Origin: Vibrio furnissii CIP 102972
GTDB taxonomy: Bacteria > Pseudomonadota > Gammaproteobacteria > Enterobacterales > Vibrionaceae
DNA length: 64,000 nucleotides
Assembly: GCF_000176175.1 (NCBI RefSeq)
Contig: NZ_ACZP01000012.1
Span: 124,001 to 188,000, forward strand
Direction of reading: 5' to 3'
The stretch's first letter is position 1. Every line of letters begins with the position of its first letter. The position numbers and the translations under genes were made by a program. Below the pieces are notes generated by a model. The model made no database searches. It was given only the letters and a program-made list of their open reading frames with translations, and had not been told where the DNA came from. Shown here piece by piece: positions 46,606 through 56,938 of the stretch.

Positions 46606-49257
46606 TTAGTTCAGTGTGGTCACGCGGCTTGCACGTTCACCGCTTGCCGACAGAGAACGAATCCAAACCGTGCCCGTCACTTCTGGCGCGTTCGCAGCAT
46701 CGTAGTTCAGCCACTGCTCACCATCCAGCGAGTACTGCAGGGTCACACCAGGGAATTGAACGTTCATCGCTAAATGTCCGTTCTCGATGGTGGCACCCGG
46801 TACTGGTAGACGGTAATCAATGCCGGCTTTTTCCATCTTCGCCAGTTCACGTTGGCCCAGAACGTTCGCAAAACGGTTCCAGTCCGCGTTCAACGCACTC
46901 TGATTCACCAATTGTGTCTCTTGAGAGTATTCCACGCCCACTTTGTAGTCGTTCTCCCATGAAGCGCGGTGCCATGCACGCTCTGCGGCAGCAAGAACGC
47001 GTGGGAACACCATGTACTCATATTGCTCGTCAGTACGGACCACTTCAGACCACAGTTGCGCTGACAGGCCCAAGAACGGTTTGCCGTTGAATTCACCTTT
47101 GCCGGTGAAGCCGTTGCCATCACGGTCAACCGAAGTTTCTGCGTTCTGAGGCAAGTTTTCTGGCGCAAAACCAAACATCTTACGGGTATCCGTTGCACGT
47201 GTTGCCCAGTAGTAACCGCTCTCTTTCGGATCCACTTCGTATGGCATGTCCATGTAGACGTAGTCTGGGTTAGAGACAATCACATCGTAGCCTTTCTGCG
47301 CAAATTCATACGCAGAGGAAGTGCCGCCCCAGTACAGAACATCCCAGAAGTTCACGCGCGTCGATTCAGTTGCGAATGACTGCGCACTGTCGCTGTACTT
47401 CAAGCCATCTTGCCATGCTTGGAAGTGCGGAATGCCATGGTTCTTCACTTGCTTCGACACTTGCTCTGCAAAGTGGCTTGGTAGGTGAGCAAAGTCGCTC
47501 ACTTCACCGCTGGCAATCAGCGCCTGACACTGCGGTGATTTCGCAAATGGCTTGTCTTGTTGTGACAGGTCAATCGAACCTTTCCAGCTCACCGGTTCCG
47601 CAGTGTTGATGTCTTGGTAACCCGCAGCCAGCTTGATGTTTTTCGCTTCATCACCACCAAAATGCCACGTGGTCAACGGTGTGCCCGCTTCTTTGTGCAT
47701 GGCCGCCACTTCAGCGATCACTTTGTCTACAAAGCGCTCAGAAGAGTCCAGACATGGGTTGATGAAGCTTTGACGGTTGTAGAACTGCACCGTGGTGACG
47801 TTCGACGTGTCGTTTGGATCCATCAGGCGGTATTCATTCGCCGCCACTTCGTTACCTTCATTCATCAGACGTTGGTAACGCGCTTCCATCGAGACCACCG
47901 CCGCGCGTGCGTGCGCTGGCATGTCAATTTCTGGAATCACTTCAATATGACGCGCTTTCGCGTATTTCAAAATTTCCACGTAATCCGCTTTGCTGAAGTA
48001 ACCCGAACCGAAGTTATTGGTGTCTGGACCCGAACCCAGTTGTGGCAGCAAACAGGTGGTTTCCGTCAGATCCAGACAACGCTGTGAACCGATGTCGGTC
48101 AGCTCTGGTAGACCCGGAATTTCAAGACGCCAACCTTCATCATCCGTCAGGTGAAGATGCAGTTTGTTCATCTTGTACGCGGCCATTTGATCCAGTGTTG
48201 CCAGAATCGCTTGCTTGGAATGGAAGTTACGTGCCACGTCGACCATGATGCCACGGTAGTCAAAGCGCGGTGCATCTTCCACCGTCACGAGCGGCAGGTG
48301 ATCCGCGTTGGCGATATCCACCAAACCCAGAACCGATTGCATCGCGTAGAACGCGCCCGCTTCATCGAAGGCACGAATGGTGATGCCATTGGCTGTCACT
48401 TGCAGCGTGTAAGCGCCCGATTTCGCCATGTCGCCACTAAACGCAGTCGGTTCAATGCGAACGTCTGTCGCCAGCGAACCGTTGAGATTCACGCCCAGCA
48501 GGCTTGCGCGCTCGGCCAGTGCCGCATTTTGTGCCGAATCCAGCACTTGGCTGTTCCAAGCAATGCCTTGCGCAATTGACACCACGCCCGTTTGCGCCGT
48601 GATGTGTGTTGGTGTTGGGATCAACGCAGACGACACGTCTTGTAGCGTCACATCTTGGTTTTTCGCAAAACGAGTCGCTGCAGTTGCGAAAATATTGTTG
48701 TCGTCCGGCGTACGTTTCAAGTTGTCGCCTTCAAGGCCACGAACAAACTGAGCCACGTCTTCGGTATCAAGGGATACAATACGCTTCGGTTCAGCGTTCG
48801 GCGCCGTCACAAACGCGCCCGGAATGAAGTCGGTTTCAAACAGTTGCCAGAATTCGCCAATCAGCGGAACCACCACGGTTTCGTTTGCTGCGAAGCCGTC
48901 AAATTTGTCAGTCGGTTCAAGTTTGTGTAGGTCACCCGTCAGGCGAGTGATTTTGAACTGATCATTACCCACATCCAGAATCATGCGAATGCTGTGGAAG
49001 TAGATCGCCCAATCTTTGGAATCGATGGCTTGACCTTGGTTCACCAGCGTCATATTGACTTTGTTACACGACGCCCATTCCGCGCCCAGCTCCTGACAAC
49101 CAAGGCCATCATCGGCGCCATGGTTCGTCAGAACGGTGTAGTGAATATCTAAATTGTTCGCGAGTGAATTCACAACCGACTGAGTCGACGAATTCGTCAT
49201 TGAACATCCTGCTAACGTGGCAACAACCGCACCCGCAATTATACTTTTCTTCAACAT
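46606..49257 (-). CDS. chb: Chitobiase (GH20 beta-N-acetylhexosaminidase) lipoprotein
   Basis: An 883-residue secreted lipoprotein (lipobox LAGC) that cleaves chitobiose and short chitin chains to GlcNAc. Length and layout match Vibrio chitobiase: N-terminal carbohydrate-binding domain, then GH20b, then the GH20 barrel starting near FDYRGIMVDVARNFH. The catalytic Asp536-Glu537 pair lies in HFGGDEAKN, and DDEGWRLEI is the substrate-site region. A C-terminal immunoglobulin-like domain ends the protein. It reflects growth on chitin. No partner genes are adjacent; 460 bp separate it from the divergent TraB gene. Confidence 0.95.
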   Translation of the reverse strand: MLKKSIIAGAVVATLAGCSMTNSSTQSVVNSLANNLDIHYTVLTNHGADDGLGCQELGAEWASCNKVNMTLVNQGQAIDSKDWAIYFHSIRMILDVGNDQFKITRLTGDLHKLEPTDKFDGFAANETVVVPLIGEFWQLFETDFIPGAFVTAPNAEPKRIVSLDTEDVAQFVRGLEGDNLKRTPDDNNIFATAATRFAKNQDVTLQDVSSALIPTPTHITAQTGVVSIAQGIAWNSQVLDSAQNAALAERASLLGVNLNGSLATDVRIEPTAFSGDMAKSGAYTLQVTANGITIRAFDEAGAFYAMQSVLGLVDIANADHLPLVTVEDAPRFDYRGIMVDVARNFHSKQAILATLDQMAAYKMNKLHLHLTDDEGWRLEIPGLPELTDIGSQRCLDLTETTCLLPQLGSGPDTNNFGSGYFSKADYVEILKYAKARHIEVIPEIDMPAHARAAVVSMEARYQRLMNEGNEVAANEYRLMDPNDTSNVTTVQFYNRQSFINPCLDSSERFVDKVIAEVAAMHKEAGTPLTTWHFGGDEAKNIKLAAGYQDINTAEPVSWKGSIDLSQQDKPFAKSPQCQALIASGEVSDFAHLPSHFAEQVSKQVKNHGIPHFQAWQDGLKYSDSAQSFATESTRVNFWDVLYWGGTSSAYEFAQKGYDVIVSNPDYVYMDMPYEVDPKESGYYWATRATDTRKMFGFAPENLPQNAETSVDRDGNGFTGKGEFNGKPFLGLSAQLWSEVVRTDEQYEYMVFPRVLAAAERAWHRASWENDYKVGVEYSQETQLVNQSALNADWNRFANVLGQRELAKMEKAGIDYRLPVPGATIENGHLAMNVQFPGVTLQYSLDGEQWLNYDAANAPEVTGTVWIRSLSASGERASRVTTLN

Positions 49258-49717
49258 GATAACTTACCTTACTTTCTCGAAACGAAACGCACAGCCGATA
49301 AGAAACCAATCCGGGTGCTCTATTTCCTTTCTCAAAACGACATCGGCCAATGGCCCTACTTAATGAACACCGCCACCATAACGCGAGTTATTTTTCAGCG
49401 TAAAATTATTCATTAACGGCAGTGATCCTGTTCAAGTTTTAGATTTATAGATAAATATAAAAACTTAAATATCAAACACTTAAAAACAACGTCAAAATCA
49501 ACATTTCTAAATTGACGAGAATATCGCGACAAAACTCACAGCTTCCCGTGCATTTCAGTGAGTTCAATCACACCGTTTTGACAAACAATCGCCCCCGCAA
49601 CAGAAACTCAAAAAGAAATCTGTGAAGCGCATCAAATGGTTTTATTTGTCAAATCTGTTTAAATGCAGGGAAAGCAACGTATTTAACGTCGACGTTTCGC
49701 AACGAAAAGGATGATAC
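49258..49717. other. Intergenic region between chb and the TraB/GumN gene
   Basis: AT-rich, no credible gene on either strand. A CRP-like half-match TGTGA-N6-TCAAA lies at 49621-49636, about 80-95 bp before the TraB gene. It is too weak to call as an operator. Confidence 0.5.
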
Positions 49718-50590
49718 ATGCATCGCATCTCCCGCTGGGTTTTCTGTGTTCTCTGGCTGTTCGCTCCCGCCCTACATGCCGAGCCTCTATATTGGCAAGC
49801 GACCAAGGGCTCGTTAACCATCACGTTACTCGGCTCGATTCACGTCGGGGCACCGTCGATGTATCCACTGCCAACCCCCATTTATCAGGCACTCAATCAG
49901 GCTGATGGCTTGATCATTGAAGCCGATGTCAGAAAGAATCAGGACCTTGTGTACCCACATAACCAACCGAGCAGCGAACAAGTTTTGACGAAAGAGCAAT
50001 TGTTCATGCTGGACCAAATTGCCCACGATCTCGAACTCACCCCTCCCACCCTGCGCCAAGCGCCGCCATGGCAATCAGCACTATCGATTCAGTTTCGTCA
50101 GTTGCTTCAACTTGGGTTTCATCCGGGAGAAGGGGTTGATCTTAGTCTGATGACCAAAGCCACCGCCAATGACATCGCCGTGCTGCCACTGGAAACGGTG
50201 CAGTTTCAAATTGATGCGCTCACGCGTCAGCCCGATGCGGGCAAAGAGATGCTGACAGCACTCATCGACGATTGGGAAAAAAGCGACGCCATGACGCGCT
50301 GCATGATTGATAGCTGGGTGGCTGGAGATCAAGCCAACCTAGAAAATATGATGAAACTGAATGAATTTTCGAGTGAATTGGAAAGCACTCTCGTGACCAA
50401 CCGCAATCACGATTGGGTGAACAAACTCACGTCCGGTAACTTTCTACCCAATCCCCAAGGCCAATACTTGATGGTGGTGGGCGCGCTGCATCTTATCGGT
50501 CACGACAATGTGCTGGCATTATTGAGTCAAAACGGCTTTACCGTCACCCGCCTCAACCAATCGACCAAGGCTGGTTGTCAGTTCTACTAA
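49718..50590 (+). CDS. TraB/GumN family protein
   Basis: A 290-residue protein with signal peptide ending APALHA. Two GxxH-type motifs, LLGSIHVG near the start and MVVGALHLIGHDN near the end, and conserved acidic IIEADV mark the TraB/GumN fold (Tiki-like, possible metalloprotease). The bacterial function is unknown. It ends just before the tRNA-Pro-linked repeats. Confidence 0.9.
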   Translation: MHRISRWVFCVLWLFAPALHAEPLYWQATKGSLTITLLGSIHVGAPSMYPLPTPIYQALNQADGLIIEADVRKNQDLVYPHNQPSSEQVLTKEQLFMLDQIAHDLELTPPTLRQAPPWQSALSIQFRQLLQLGFHPGEGVDLSLMTKATANDIAVLPLETVQFQIDALTRQPDAGKEMLTALIDDWEKSDAMTRCMIDSWVAGDQANLENMMKLNEFSSELESTLVTNRNHDWVNKLTSGNFLPNPQGQYLMVVGALHLIGHDNVLALLSQNGFTVTRLNQSTKAGCQFY

Positions 50591-50640
50591 CAGTTCCACC
50601 ACCAAATCCTCGGTACACGCTGCGGGTTTGGTACAAGAAT

Positions 50641-50929
50641 AAACACCAAATACGAAAAAGCCCCAGCATTACTGCTGAGGCTTTCAATAGGGTCGGTGAA
50701 GCGGGATTCGATCGGACTGGCGCTCCAGCCCACGACCCAAGACGCTGCCCCGCCAAACGGAAACGCCAGAAACGAAAAAGCCCCAGCATTGCTGCTAAGG
50801 CTTTCAATAGGGTCGGTGAAGCGGGATTTGATCGGACTGGCGCTCCAGACCACGATCCAAGTCGCTGCCCCGCCAAACGGAAACGCCAAATACGAAAAAG
50901 CCCCAGCATTGCTGCTGAGGCCTTAAATA
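50641..50929 (-). repeat. tRNA-Pro-linked tandem repeats, 120-bp period
   Basis: Two full units (50641-50760, 50761-50880) and a third partial unit that runs into the tRNA-Pro gene. Each contains, on the minus strand, a copy of the tRNA's last 20 or so bases (ending CACCGACC), then a terminator hairpin. Upstream of that the units resemble a decayed tRNA-Pro body without a proper anticodon loop. Units 1 and 2 are about 93% alike. They resemble in design the rtT repeats after E. coli tyrT. Confidence 0.85.
50894..50922 (-). terminator. First terminator after tRNA-Pro
   Basis: On the minus strand GCCTCAGCA-GCAA-TGCTGGGGC, then TTTTT. The same hairpin recurs at about 50774-50803 and 50654-50683 in the repeats, giving three terminators in series. 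Confidence 0.85.
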
Positions 50930-51006
<77 letters not shown>

Positions 51007-51236
51007 AGAACGCTGGGTATATTACGGATTCTGTTTCGTGACGCAAGTCCTTTCCATGAAATTTTTTCGAAACACTGCTCGTTCGCCTAAAACTCAATCA
51101 ACCCCGTAAAAAATGTGACTAAATACACAACCATGTAAACATTTTAGCAACCTATGAAACACAATTGATCCAGATCAGTGTCGCGATGCTTTGCAGCTTT
51201 TACCTTAGCCCTGTCTTCGAACGCTTTGGAGGAAAC

Positions 51237-51377
51237 ATGGACTTTTGGCTGGATCTCCTATTTGGTAATGCTGTGGGACTATCTTCCATGATAGTAATTT
51301 TTGGCGCTTTAGGTCTGATGCTGTTTTACGGCGGTTTCTTCGTCTACAAAGTCATGAACGACAAATCTCCTCACTAG
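51237..51377 (+). CDS. DUF3149 small membrane protein
   Basis: A 46-residue protein with one membrane helix (VGLSSMIVIFGALGLMLFYGGFF) and a short charged tail, matching DUF3149 small proteins of vibrios. Function unknown. GGAGGAA lies at the right distance from ATG 51237; the longer frame from 51165 has no such signal. It has its own terminator. Confidence 0.8.
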   Translation: MDFWLDLLFGNAVGLSSMIVIFGALGLMLFYGGFFVYKVMNDKSPH

Positions 51378-51417
51378 ATCGCTTAGCCTCTATTGAACAA
51401 TAGAGTGACGCTATGCA

Positions 51418-51453
51418 CCGGAGTAGATTGCTTGTCTACTCCGGTTTTTTATT
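51418..51453 (+). terminator. Terminator after the DUF3149 gene
   Basis: Ten-bp stem CCGGAGTAGA / TCTACTCCGG, loop TTGCTTG, then TTTTTTATT. Confidence 0.92.
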
Positions 51454-51525
51454 GCCTGCAATTGATCATATTGCCCATTCGGTTGGTATAATTCCCGCAT
51501 TCCACACTGATTTCGAGATGCCATT

Positions 51526-52104
51526 ATGTCTCAGGATGATTTCGAGCTGTTTCAGCAGATGATGGGCGATGTCAAACCGCTTAAAAACGACACGGCCGAA
51601 CTCAAGAAACACCACACCGTCAGCGATGCTCAACTGGCCAAACGCGAAGCGGCAGTTAGCCTCTCCGATGGCGACCCCGATTTTCTTTCGATTGATCACG
51701 CCCCGATGATCAAACCGGACGATTTGATTGAATTCAAACGCGACGGCGTGCAGGACGGTGTGTATCGCAAACTGCGTTTGGGGAAATACCCCATTCAAGC
51801 CCGTTTGGATCTACACCGTAAAACCCTGAAAGAAGGCCGCGATGAGGTGGTCTCTTTCTTAAAACAGTGCATGCGCTTGGACATTCGCACCGTCGTCATC
51901 GTGCATGGCCGCGGTGAACGGTCGACCCCACCAGCATTAATGAAAAGTTTTGTCGCCCATTGGCTGAGCCAGATTCAGGATGTGCAATGTGCTCACAGCG
52001 CGCAACGCTTTCATGGCGGCAGCGGCGCCGTATACGTTTTGCTGAAAAAAAGCGTCGACAAGAAAAGTGAAAACCGCGAACGTCATCAGAAACGACTTGG
52101 CTGA
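51526..52104 (+). CDS. smrA: Smr-domain DNA endonuclease SmrA
   Basis: A 192-residue protein with a C-terminal Smr domain (about 85-175): LDLHRKTLKEG, VIVHGRGERS and HGGSGAVYVLLKK. The last residues ENRERHQKR match E. coli SmrA (YdaL) rather than SmrB. Smr proteins nick DNA or cleave RNA; the exact role in Vibrio is unknown. It lies 86 bp before rluF on the same strand. Confidence 0.87.
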   Translation: MSQDDFELFQQMMGDVKPLKNDTAELKKHHTVSDAQLAKREAAVSLSDGDPDFLSIDHAPMIKPDDLIEFKRDGVQDGVYRKLRLGKYPIQARLDLHRKTLKEGRDEVVSFLKQCMRLDIRTVVIVHGRGERSTPPALMKSFVAHWLSQIQDVQCAHSAQRFHGGSGAVYVLLKKSVDKKSENRERHQKRLG

Positions 52105-52190
52105 AGCCTGTGAGCTGGTACAATGCCGCTCTTTTGACAGCATTGCTGTTGATAAATTAACCATTCCGTTGTGAAACGTCAGGAGATCCT

Positions 52191-53234
52191 ATGTCGACAC
52201 CAACCGAAAAACGTTTGAACAAATACATCAGTGAAACTGGCTTTTGTTCTCGCCGCGAAGCAGACAAATTGATTGAACAAGGCCGTGTCACCATCAATGG
52301 CCAACTGCCAGAAATGGGCACCAAAGTCAGCGATGACGACGAGGTGTGCATTGACGACAAGCCGCTGCGCAGCAAAGAAAAACCCGTATACATTGCGCTC
52401 AATAAACCGACCGGCATTACCTGTACGACTGAACGTGACGTTCCGGGGAACATCGTCGACTTCATTGGTCACCACAAACGGATTTTCCCTATTGGCCGCT
52501 TGGATAAACCATCCGATGGTTTGATTTTTCTGACCAATGATGGCGACATCGTCAACAAGATCCTGCGCGCTGGCAACAACCATGAAAAAGAGTATGTGGT
52601 GCGTGTGGACAAAGCGATCACAGCCGATTTCATCAAACAGATGTCATCTGGCGTGCGAATTCTTGATACGGTCACCTTGCCATGTAAAGTGACACAAGAA
52701 ACCAAATTCTCATTTCGAATTGTACTCACTCAGGGACTCAACCGTCAGATTCGCCGTATGTGTGAAGCGCTGGGTTATGAGGTCTTCAAACTGCGTCGAG
52801 TGCGCATCATGAACATTTCGCTCGATGGCATTCCAAACGGTAAATGGCGCTACCTGACCGAGGCGGAAGTGGCTGAAATTCTGGCGATGTGTGAAGCATC
52901 CAGCGGCACAGAAGAGGCATCACGCGTGGATAGCCAAGGCCAACGCATTCGCAAAGCGACCGATGCCAAGCTGTTTGATAGCCGTGAAGAAAACCAGCCG
53001 TCGAAAGCGCGCCGCAATCCGAAAACGTTCCGCGGCCACAATGCCGATGAGTTTCGTCACGCGCCAAATTCGAAAAAAGGCAAAACACGCTCGGAACGCC
53101 CAGACAGCAGCCGAGCCGACAACCGAGCGGATCGCAAACCGAAAAGCACAGGTTTCCATCACTCAGGTAAACCCGCGTCCGCCGGCAAACCTGCCGCAGC
53201 ACGCCAAGGTGGCACGTTGCGTCTGAAAAAATAA
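52191..53234 (+). CDS. rluF: 23S rRNA pseudouridine(2604) synthase RluF
   Basis: A 347-residue RsuA-family enzyme. N-terminal S4 RNA-binding domain ([18 protein letters not shown]), catalytic Asp in [17 protein letters not shown], then [11 protein letters not shown]. The last 110 residues are a long basic, disordered Arg/Lys/Ser-rich tail of the sort also present in E. coli RluF. It modifies U2604, and RluF can also act on tRNA-Tyr U35. A shared terminator separates it from upp. Confidence 0.93.
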   Translation: MSTPTEKRLNKYISETGFCSRREADKLIEQGRVTINGQLPEMGTKVSDDDEVCIDDKPLRSKEKPVYIALNKPTGITCTTERDVPGNIVDFIGHHKRIFPIGRLDKPSDGLIFLTNDGDIVNKILRAGNNHEKEYVVRVDKAITADFIKQMSSGVRILDTVTLPCKVTQETKFSFRIVLTQGLNRQIRRMCEALGYEVFKLRRVRIMNISLDGIPNGKWRYLTEAEVAEILAMCEASSGTEEASRVDSQGQRIRKATDAKLFDSREENQPSKARRNPKTFRGHNADEFRHAPNSKKGKTRSERPDSSRADNRADRKPKSTGFHHSGKPASAGKPAAARQGGTLRLKK

Positions 53235-53247
53235 ATTGCAGATAAAG

Positions 53248-53273
53248 AAAAAGGGAGCGCAGGCTCCCTTTTT
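53248..53273. terminator. Bidirectional terminator between rluF and upp
   Basis: Stem AAAAAGGGAGC / GCTCCCTTTTT with loop GCAG. Confidence 0.92.
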
Positions 53274-53299
53274 GATCTGTTTCGCGAAGTATTCGTGGC

Positions 53300-53926
53300 T
53301 TACTTCGTACCGAAGATTTTGTCACCTGCATCGCCAAGACCCGGAACGATGTAACCTTTGTCGTTCAGTTTCTTATCGATAGCTGCCGTGTATAGTTCAA
53401 CGTCTGGGTGGGCTTTTTCCAGCGCTTCAATCCCTTCTGGAGCCGCAACGAGAACCAAAATCTTAAATTGGTTACAGCCTTTCTCTTTCAGCAGATCGAT
53501 GGTCGCAATCATAGAACCACCTGTGGCTAGCATTGGGTCAACCACCAGCGCGATACGCTCTTCAATGTTTGATGCAAGCTTGTTGAAGTAAGGAACAGGT
53601 TCCAAGGTTTCTTCATCACGGTAGATCCCCACCACACTGATGCGCGCACTTGGAATGTGCTCCAGAACGCCGTCCATCATGCCTAAACCCGCACGAAGAA
53701 TCGGCACCACAGTCACTTTCTTCCCTTTGATCTGGTCAACTTCAACCGGACCATTCCAACCTTCGATGGTGACTTTCTCTGTTTCAAAGTCCGCAGTCGC
53801 TTCATAAGTCAACAGGCTACCGACTTCGGTCGCTAGCTCACGAAAACGTTTTGTGCTGATATCACCTTCTCGCATCAGGCCAATTTTATGTTTCACTAGA
53901 GGGTGCTTAACTTCAACAACTTTCAT
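53300..53926 (-). CDS. upp: Uracil phosphoribosyltransferase
   Basis: A 208-residue enzyme turning uracil and PRPP into UMP, the salvage step after UraA uptake. PRPP loop [10 protein letters not shown] and uracil-site [18 protein letters not shown] are intact, and the length equals E. coli Upp. The longest frame starts five codons upstream at 53941, but [11 protein letters not shown] matches the family and has GGAG six bases before it. Divergent from purM. Confidence 0.96.
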   Translation of the reverse strand: MKVVEVKHPLVKHKIGLMREGDISTKRFRELATEVGSLLTYEATADFETEKVTIEGWNGPVEVDQIKGKKVTVVPILRAGLGMMDGVLEHIPSARISVVGIYRDEETLEPVPYFNKLASNIEERIALVVDPMLATGGSMIATIDLLKEKGCNQFKILVLVAAPEGIEALEKAHPDVELYTAAIDKKLNDKGYIVPGLGDAGDKIFGTK

Positions 53927-54112
53927 TTCCATCTCCGGCATAATTTAAACAAACCTTCGGATTATACACTGATTTACTAGGCATGTTGACGTTTCTCCAT
54001 GTTTTTTAGCGGGTCAATGTCGTCATGGCCTTGCCTCGTCAATATGTAGCACGTTGGCATCGTCAAACAAAACGCGCCACCCGCTCAAATGAACGCCATC
54101 GACGGAAGTAAA
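53927..54112. other. Upstream region shared by upp and purM
   Basis: About 190 bases with no gene before the first PurR-like box. No confident upp promoter or operator could be picked out. Confidence 0.45.
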
Positions 54113-54128
54113 ACGCAAACGTTCAGTC
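54113..54128 (+). promoter_or_regulatory. Second, partial PurR box upstream of purM
   Basis: ACGCAAACGTTCAGTC: the left 11 bases match the PurR consensus exactly and the right end does not. It lies 52 bp upstream of the full box, five helical turns away. Confidence 0.5.
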
Positions 54129-54164
54129 AAGGCTTTTGCGCTAAAAAAGAGTGCAAAAAAACTG

Positions 54165-54180
54165 ACGCAAACGTTTTCCT
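54165..54180 (+). promoter_or_regulatory. PurR box of purMN
   Basis: ACGCAAACGTTTTCCT, a complete match to the PurR consensus. Its right end occupies the -35 position (17 bp before the -10-like TAGAAT at 54198-54203), so binding would block polymerase. Confidence 0.88.
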
Positions 54181-54243
54181 TTTTGATTTAAGCCCTGTAG
54201 AATAGCGCCGTTTTCATATCCAACTAGATCGAGGACTTTCCCC

Positions 54244-55284
54244 GTGAGCGGCAACAACACTTCTCTTAGCTACAAAGATGCAGGCGTAGATATCGATGCA
54301 GGCAATGCGCTTGTTGAACGAATTAAAGGTGCAGTAAAGCGTACTCGTCGCCCTGAAGTAATGGGTGGCATTGGTGGCTTTGGTGCATTGTGTGAACTCC
54401 CAACAAAATACAAACAGCCTGTACTGGTTTCTGGTACAGACGGTGTGGGCACGAAACTGCGTCTTGCTTTGGATATGAAAAAGCACGACACCATCGGTAT
54501 CGACTTGGTCGCGATGTGTGTGAACGATTTGATCGTTCAAGGTGCAGAACCATTGTTCTTCCTTGACTACTACGCCACTGGCAAACTGGACGTAGACACG
54601 GCAGCAGATGTAGTATCTGGCATCGCTGACGGCTGTGTGCAAGCCGGCTGTGCGCTGATTGGCGGCGAAACCGCTGAAATGCCGGGCATGTACGAAGGTG
54701 AAGATTACGACGTGGCCGGTTTCTGTGTCGGCGTGGTCGAAAAAGAAGACATCATCGACGGCAGCAAAGTGGCTGCGGGTGATGCACTGATCGCCGTCGG
54801 TTCAAGCGGTCCACACTCCAACGGTTACTCTCTGGTTCGTAAGATTCTAGAAGTATCGGGCGCAGATAAAAACGAAATGCTGGAAGGGAAAACCATCGGT
54901 GAACACCTTCTGCAACCAACCAAAATTTACATCCAATCAGGTTTAAAACTGATTGCTGAGCATGACATTCATGCGATTTCTCACATCACTGGCGGTGGCT
55001 TCTGGGAAAACATCCCTCGCGTTCTGCCACAAGGCACCAAAGCTGTAATCGACGGTAGCAGCTGGGAATGGCCGGTGATCTTCCAATGGCTGCAAGAGAA
55101 AGGCAACGTCAACACACACGAAATGTACCGTACATTCAACTGTGGTGTTGGCCTTGTGATTGCGCTGCCAAAAGATCAAGCACAAGCAGCGGTAGCGCTT
55201 TTGAAACAAGAAGGCGAAAACGCATGGGTGATCGGTGAAATCGCAACAGCTCAGGACCATGAAGAACAAGTAGAGATCAAATAA
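54244..55284 (+). CDS. purM: Phosphoribosylformylglycinamidine cyclo-ligase PurM
   Basis: A 346-residue cytoplasmic enzyme that closes the imidazole ring to make AIR, step five of purine synthesis. GTG start after GAGGAC. Family motifs: [27 protein letters not shown] and [15 protein letters not shown]. purN follows after three bases, so the two are coupled. Regulated by the PurR box upstream. Confidence 0.97.
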   Translation: MSGNNTSLSYKDAGVDIDAGNALVERIKGAVKRTRRPEVMGGIGGFGALCELPTKYKQPVLVSGTDGVGTKLRLALDMKKHDTIGIDLVAMCVNDLIVQGAEPLFFLDYYATGKLDVDTAADVVSGIADGCVQAGCALIGGETAEMPGMYEGEDYDVAGFCVGVVEKEDIIDGSKVAAGDALIAVGSSGPHSNGYSLVRKILEVSGADKNEMLEGKTIGEHLLQPTKIYIQSGLKLIAEHDIHAISHITGGGFWENIPRVLPQGTKAVIDGSSWEWPVIFQWLQEKGNVNTHEMYRTFNCGVGLVIALPKDQAQAAVALLKQEGENAWVIGEIATAQDHEEQVEIK

Positions 55285-55287
55285 TCC

Positions 55288-55926
55288 ATGAAGAGTATTG
55301 TTGTTTTAGTTTCAGGAAATGGTTCCAATTTACAAGCGATCATCGATGCTTGTGAAACAAGTATTCGCGATGGCAAAGTAACGGCTGTTTTTTCAAACAA
55401 AGCAACTGCTTATGGCTTAGAACGAGCTAAAAAAGCAGGGGCGGCTGCCATCTTTATCGATCCAAAAGCGTTTGAGACTCGTGATGCTTTTGATTACGCG
55501 TTGATGCAACAGATCGATGAATATCAGCCGGACCTGATTGTCCTTGCCGGTTACATGCGTATTCTGAGCAACGAATTTGTACGCCATTACCTTGGCCGTA
55601 TGATTAACCTGCACCCGTCATTGCTCCCGAAATATCCGGGCCTGAACACGTACCAACGTGCGATTCACGCCGGTGACGAAGAGCATGGCACCAGTGTTCA
55701 CTTCGTCACCGAGCAACTCGATGGTGGCCCGGTCATTCTGCAAGCGCGCGTGCCTATTTTTGATGAAGACACGGTCGAAACACTGACCAAGCGTGTGCAA
55801 TCACAAGAGTACCGCATTTACCCGTTGGTCACACAATGGTTCGTCGAAGGTCGCCTTGAGATGAAAGAAGGCAAAGCCTTCTTAGACGGGCAACCGCTCG
55901 GCATGCATGGTTACGCCGACGAGTAA
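55288..55926 (+). CDS. purN: Phosphoribosylglycinamide formyltransferase PurN
   Basis: A 212-residue enzyme transferring a formyl group from 10-formyl-THF to GAR, step three of purine synthesis. VLVSGNGSNLQAIID is the phosphate-binding start; catalytic Asn and His are in INLHPSLLPKYPG, and the catalytic Asp is in EQLDGGPVI. Same operon as purM. Confidence 0.97.
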   Translation: MKSIVVLVSGNGSNLQAIIDACETSIRDGKVTAVFSNKATAYGLERAKKAGAAAIFIDPKAFETRDAFDYALMQQIDEYQPDLIVLAGYMRILSNEFVRHYLGRMINLHPSLLPKYPGLNTYQRAIHAGDEEHGTSVHFVTEQLDGGPVILQARVPIFDEDTVETLTKRVQSQEYRIYPLVTQWFVEGRLEMKEGKAFLDGQPLGMHGYADE

Positions 55927-55953
55927 GGTCGCTAACCACTCGGTTGAAAAAAG

Positions 55954-55985
55954 AAAAAGGGTTGATCGTGGATCAACCCTTTTTT
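55954..55985. terminator. Bidirectional terminator after purMN
   Basis: Stem AAAAAGGGTTGATC / GATCAACCCTTTTT with loop GTG; also serves the converging YafJ-type gene. Confidence 0.93.
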
Positions 55986-56010
55986 ATGTCCGTTTGATTG
56001 CTTAACGCGT

Positions 56011-56856
56011 CTATTCCAGCGGCGATTTCGGCGACTGATCGCCAGGGCGACCAGCCACATACGCGACGTCGCTGAGCATCCCCACGTTACTGTCGATCAG
56101 CTCCCCAAAATGAAACAGGTTATATTCTCCTGGTTTCATCTTCTGCCACACTTCGTTGCCCGTCAGCGGCTGAGTCGCAATCACCGACACCACATCATTG
56201 GGCGTGGTTTCTTCCTGAAAGTTAATCTCGACGTCTTCATCGAGCAAGGTGGCATGACCAAACGGCGCGCGACGTGTGATCCAATAGAGATGATTGGTGC
56301 AATAGCTCATCACGTATTCACCGTCGGACAGCAGCATGTTGAACACGCCCTTCTCACGCAGTTGATCGCACAATCGAGCCACGAATGCGAACACACCCGC
56401 CATGTCCTGTGGAATATCCGGATAGTGTTTTTCCAGTTCATCCAGCAGCCAGCAGAATGCAGCTTCACTGTCTGTCTGACCCACCGGGCGATGACGCCCA
56501 GACGGCAAATCTTGGTAATCGGCGAGTTGCCCATTGTGCGCGAACGTCCAGTAACGTCCCCATAATTCACGAGTAAATGGATGGGTATTTTCCAAATTGA
56601 CGCCCCCACGATTCGCTTGACGAATGTGGCTGATCACCGCGCAACTTTTGATGGGGTAATTCTGCACCAGCTCCGCAATTTTCGATTGGCAGCTTGGACT
56701 TGGATCTTTGAAGGTGCGAAAGCCTTTGCCTTCGTAAAAGGTAATGCCCCAGCCATCACGATGCGGGCCCGTGCGGCCACCGCGCTGCATCAAGCCAGTG
56801 AAACTGAAACAAATATCGGTGGGTACATTGGCGCTCATGCCGAGCAATTCACACAT
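56011..56856 (-). CDS. Class II glutamine amidotransferase (YafJ family)
   Basis: A 281-residue protein. The N-terminal nucleophile Cys2 of class II (Ntn) amidotransferases is present in MCELLGMSAN, and the glutamine-site ISHIRQANRG and FAHNG segments are intact. No synthase domain is attached. The substrate is unknown. It lies upstream of nothing obvious; gmhA is 83 bp away on the same strand, as yafJ is near lpcA in E. coli. Confidence 0.88.
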   Translation of the reverse strand: MCELLGMSANVPTDICFSFTGLMQRGGRTGPHRDGWGITFYEGKGFRTFKDPSPSCQSKIAELVQNYPIKSCAVISHIRQANRGGVNLENTHPFTRELWGRYWTFAHNGQLADYQDLPSGRHRPVGQTDSEAAFCWLLDELEKHYPDIPQDMAGVFAFVARLCDQLREKGVFNMLLSDGEYVMSYCTNHLYWITRRAPFGHATLLDEDVEINFQEETTPNDVVSVIATQPLTGNEVWQKMKPGEYNLFHFGELIDSNVGMLSDVAYVAGRPGDQSPKSPLE

Positions 56857-56938
56857 GGTTTAAACTACTCCTTCTTTAAACCACTTCATTCACGGTAGCG
56901 GTCATTCGCGCCCCAGCCTGCATGCCGGGGCACTTTGA

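Noticed and set aside
49621..49636. CRP-like site TGTGA-N6-TCAAA before the TraB/GumN gene
   Set aside because: Only one half matches; expected by chance in an AT-rich gap.
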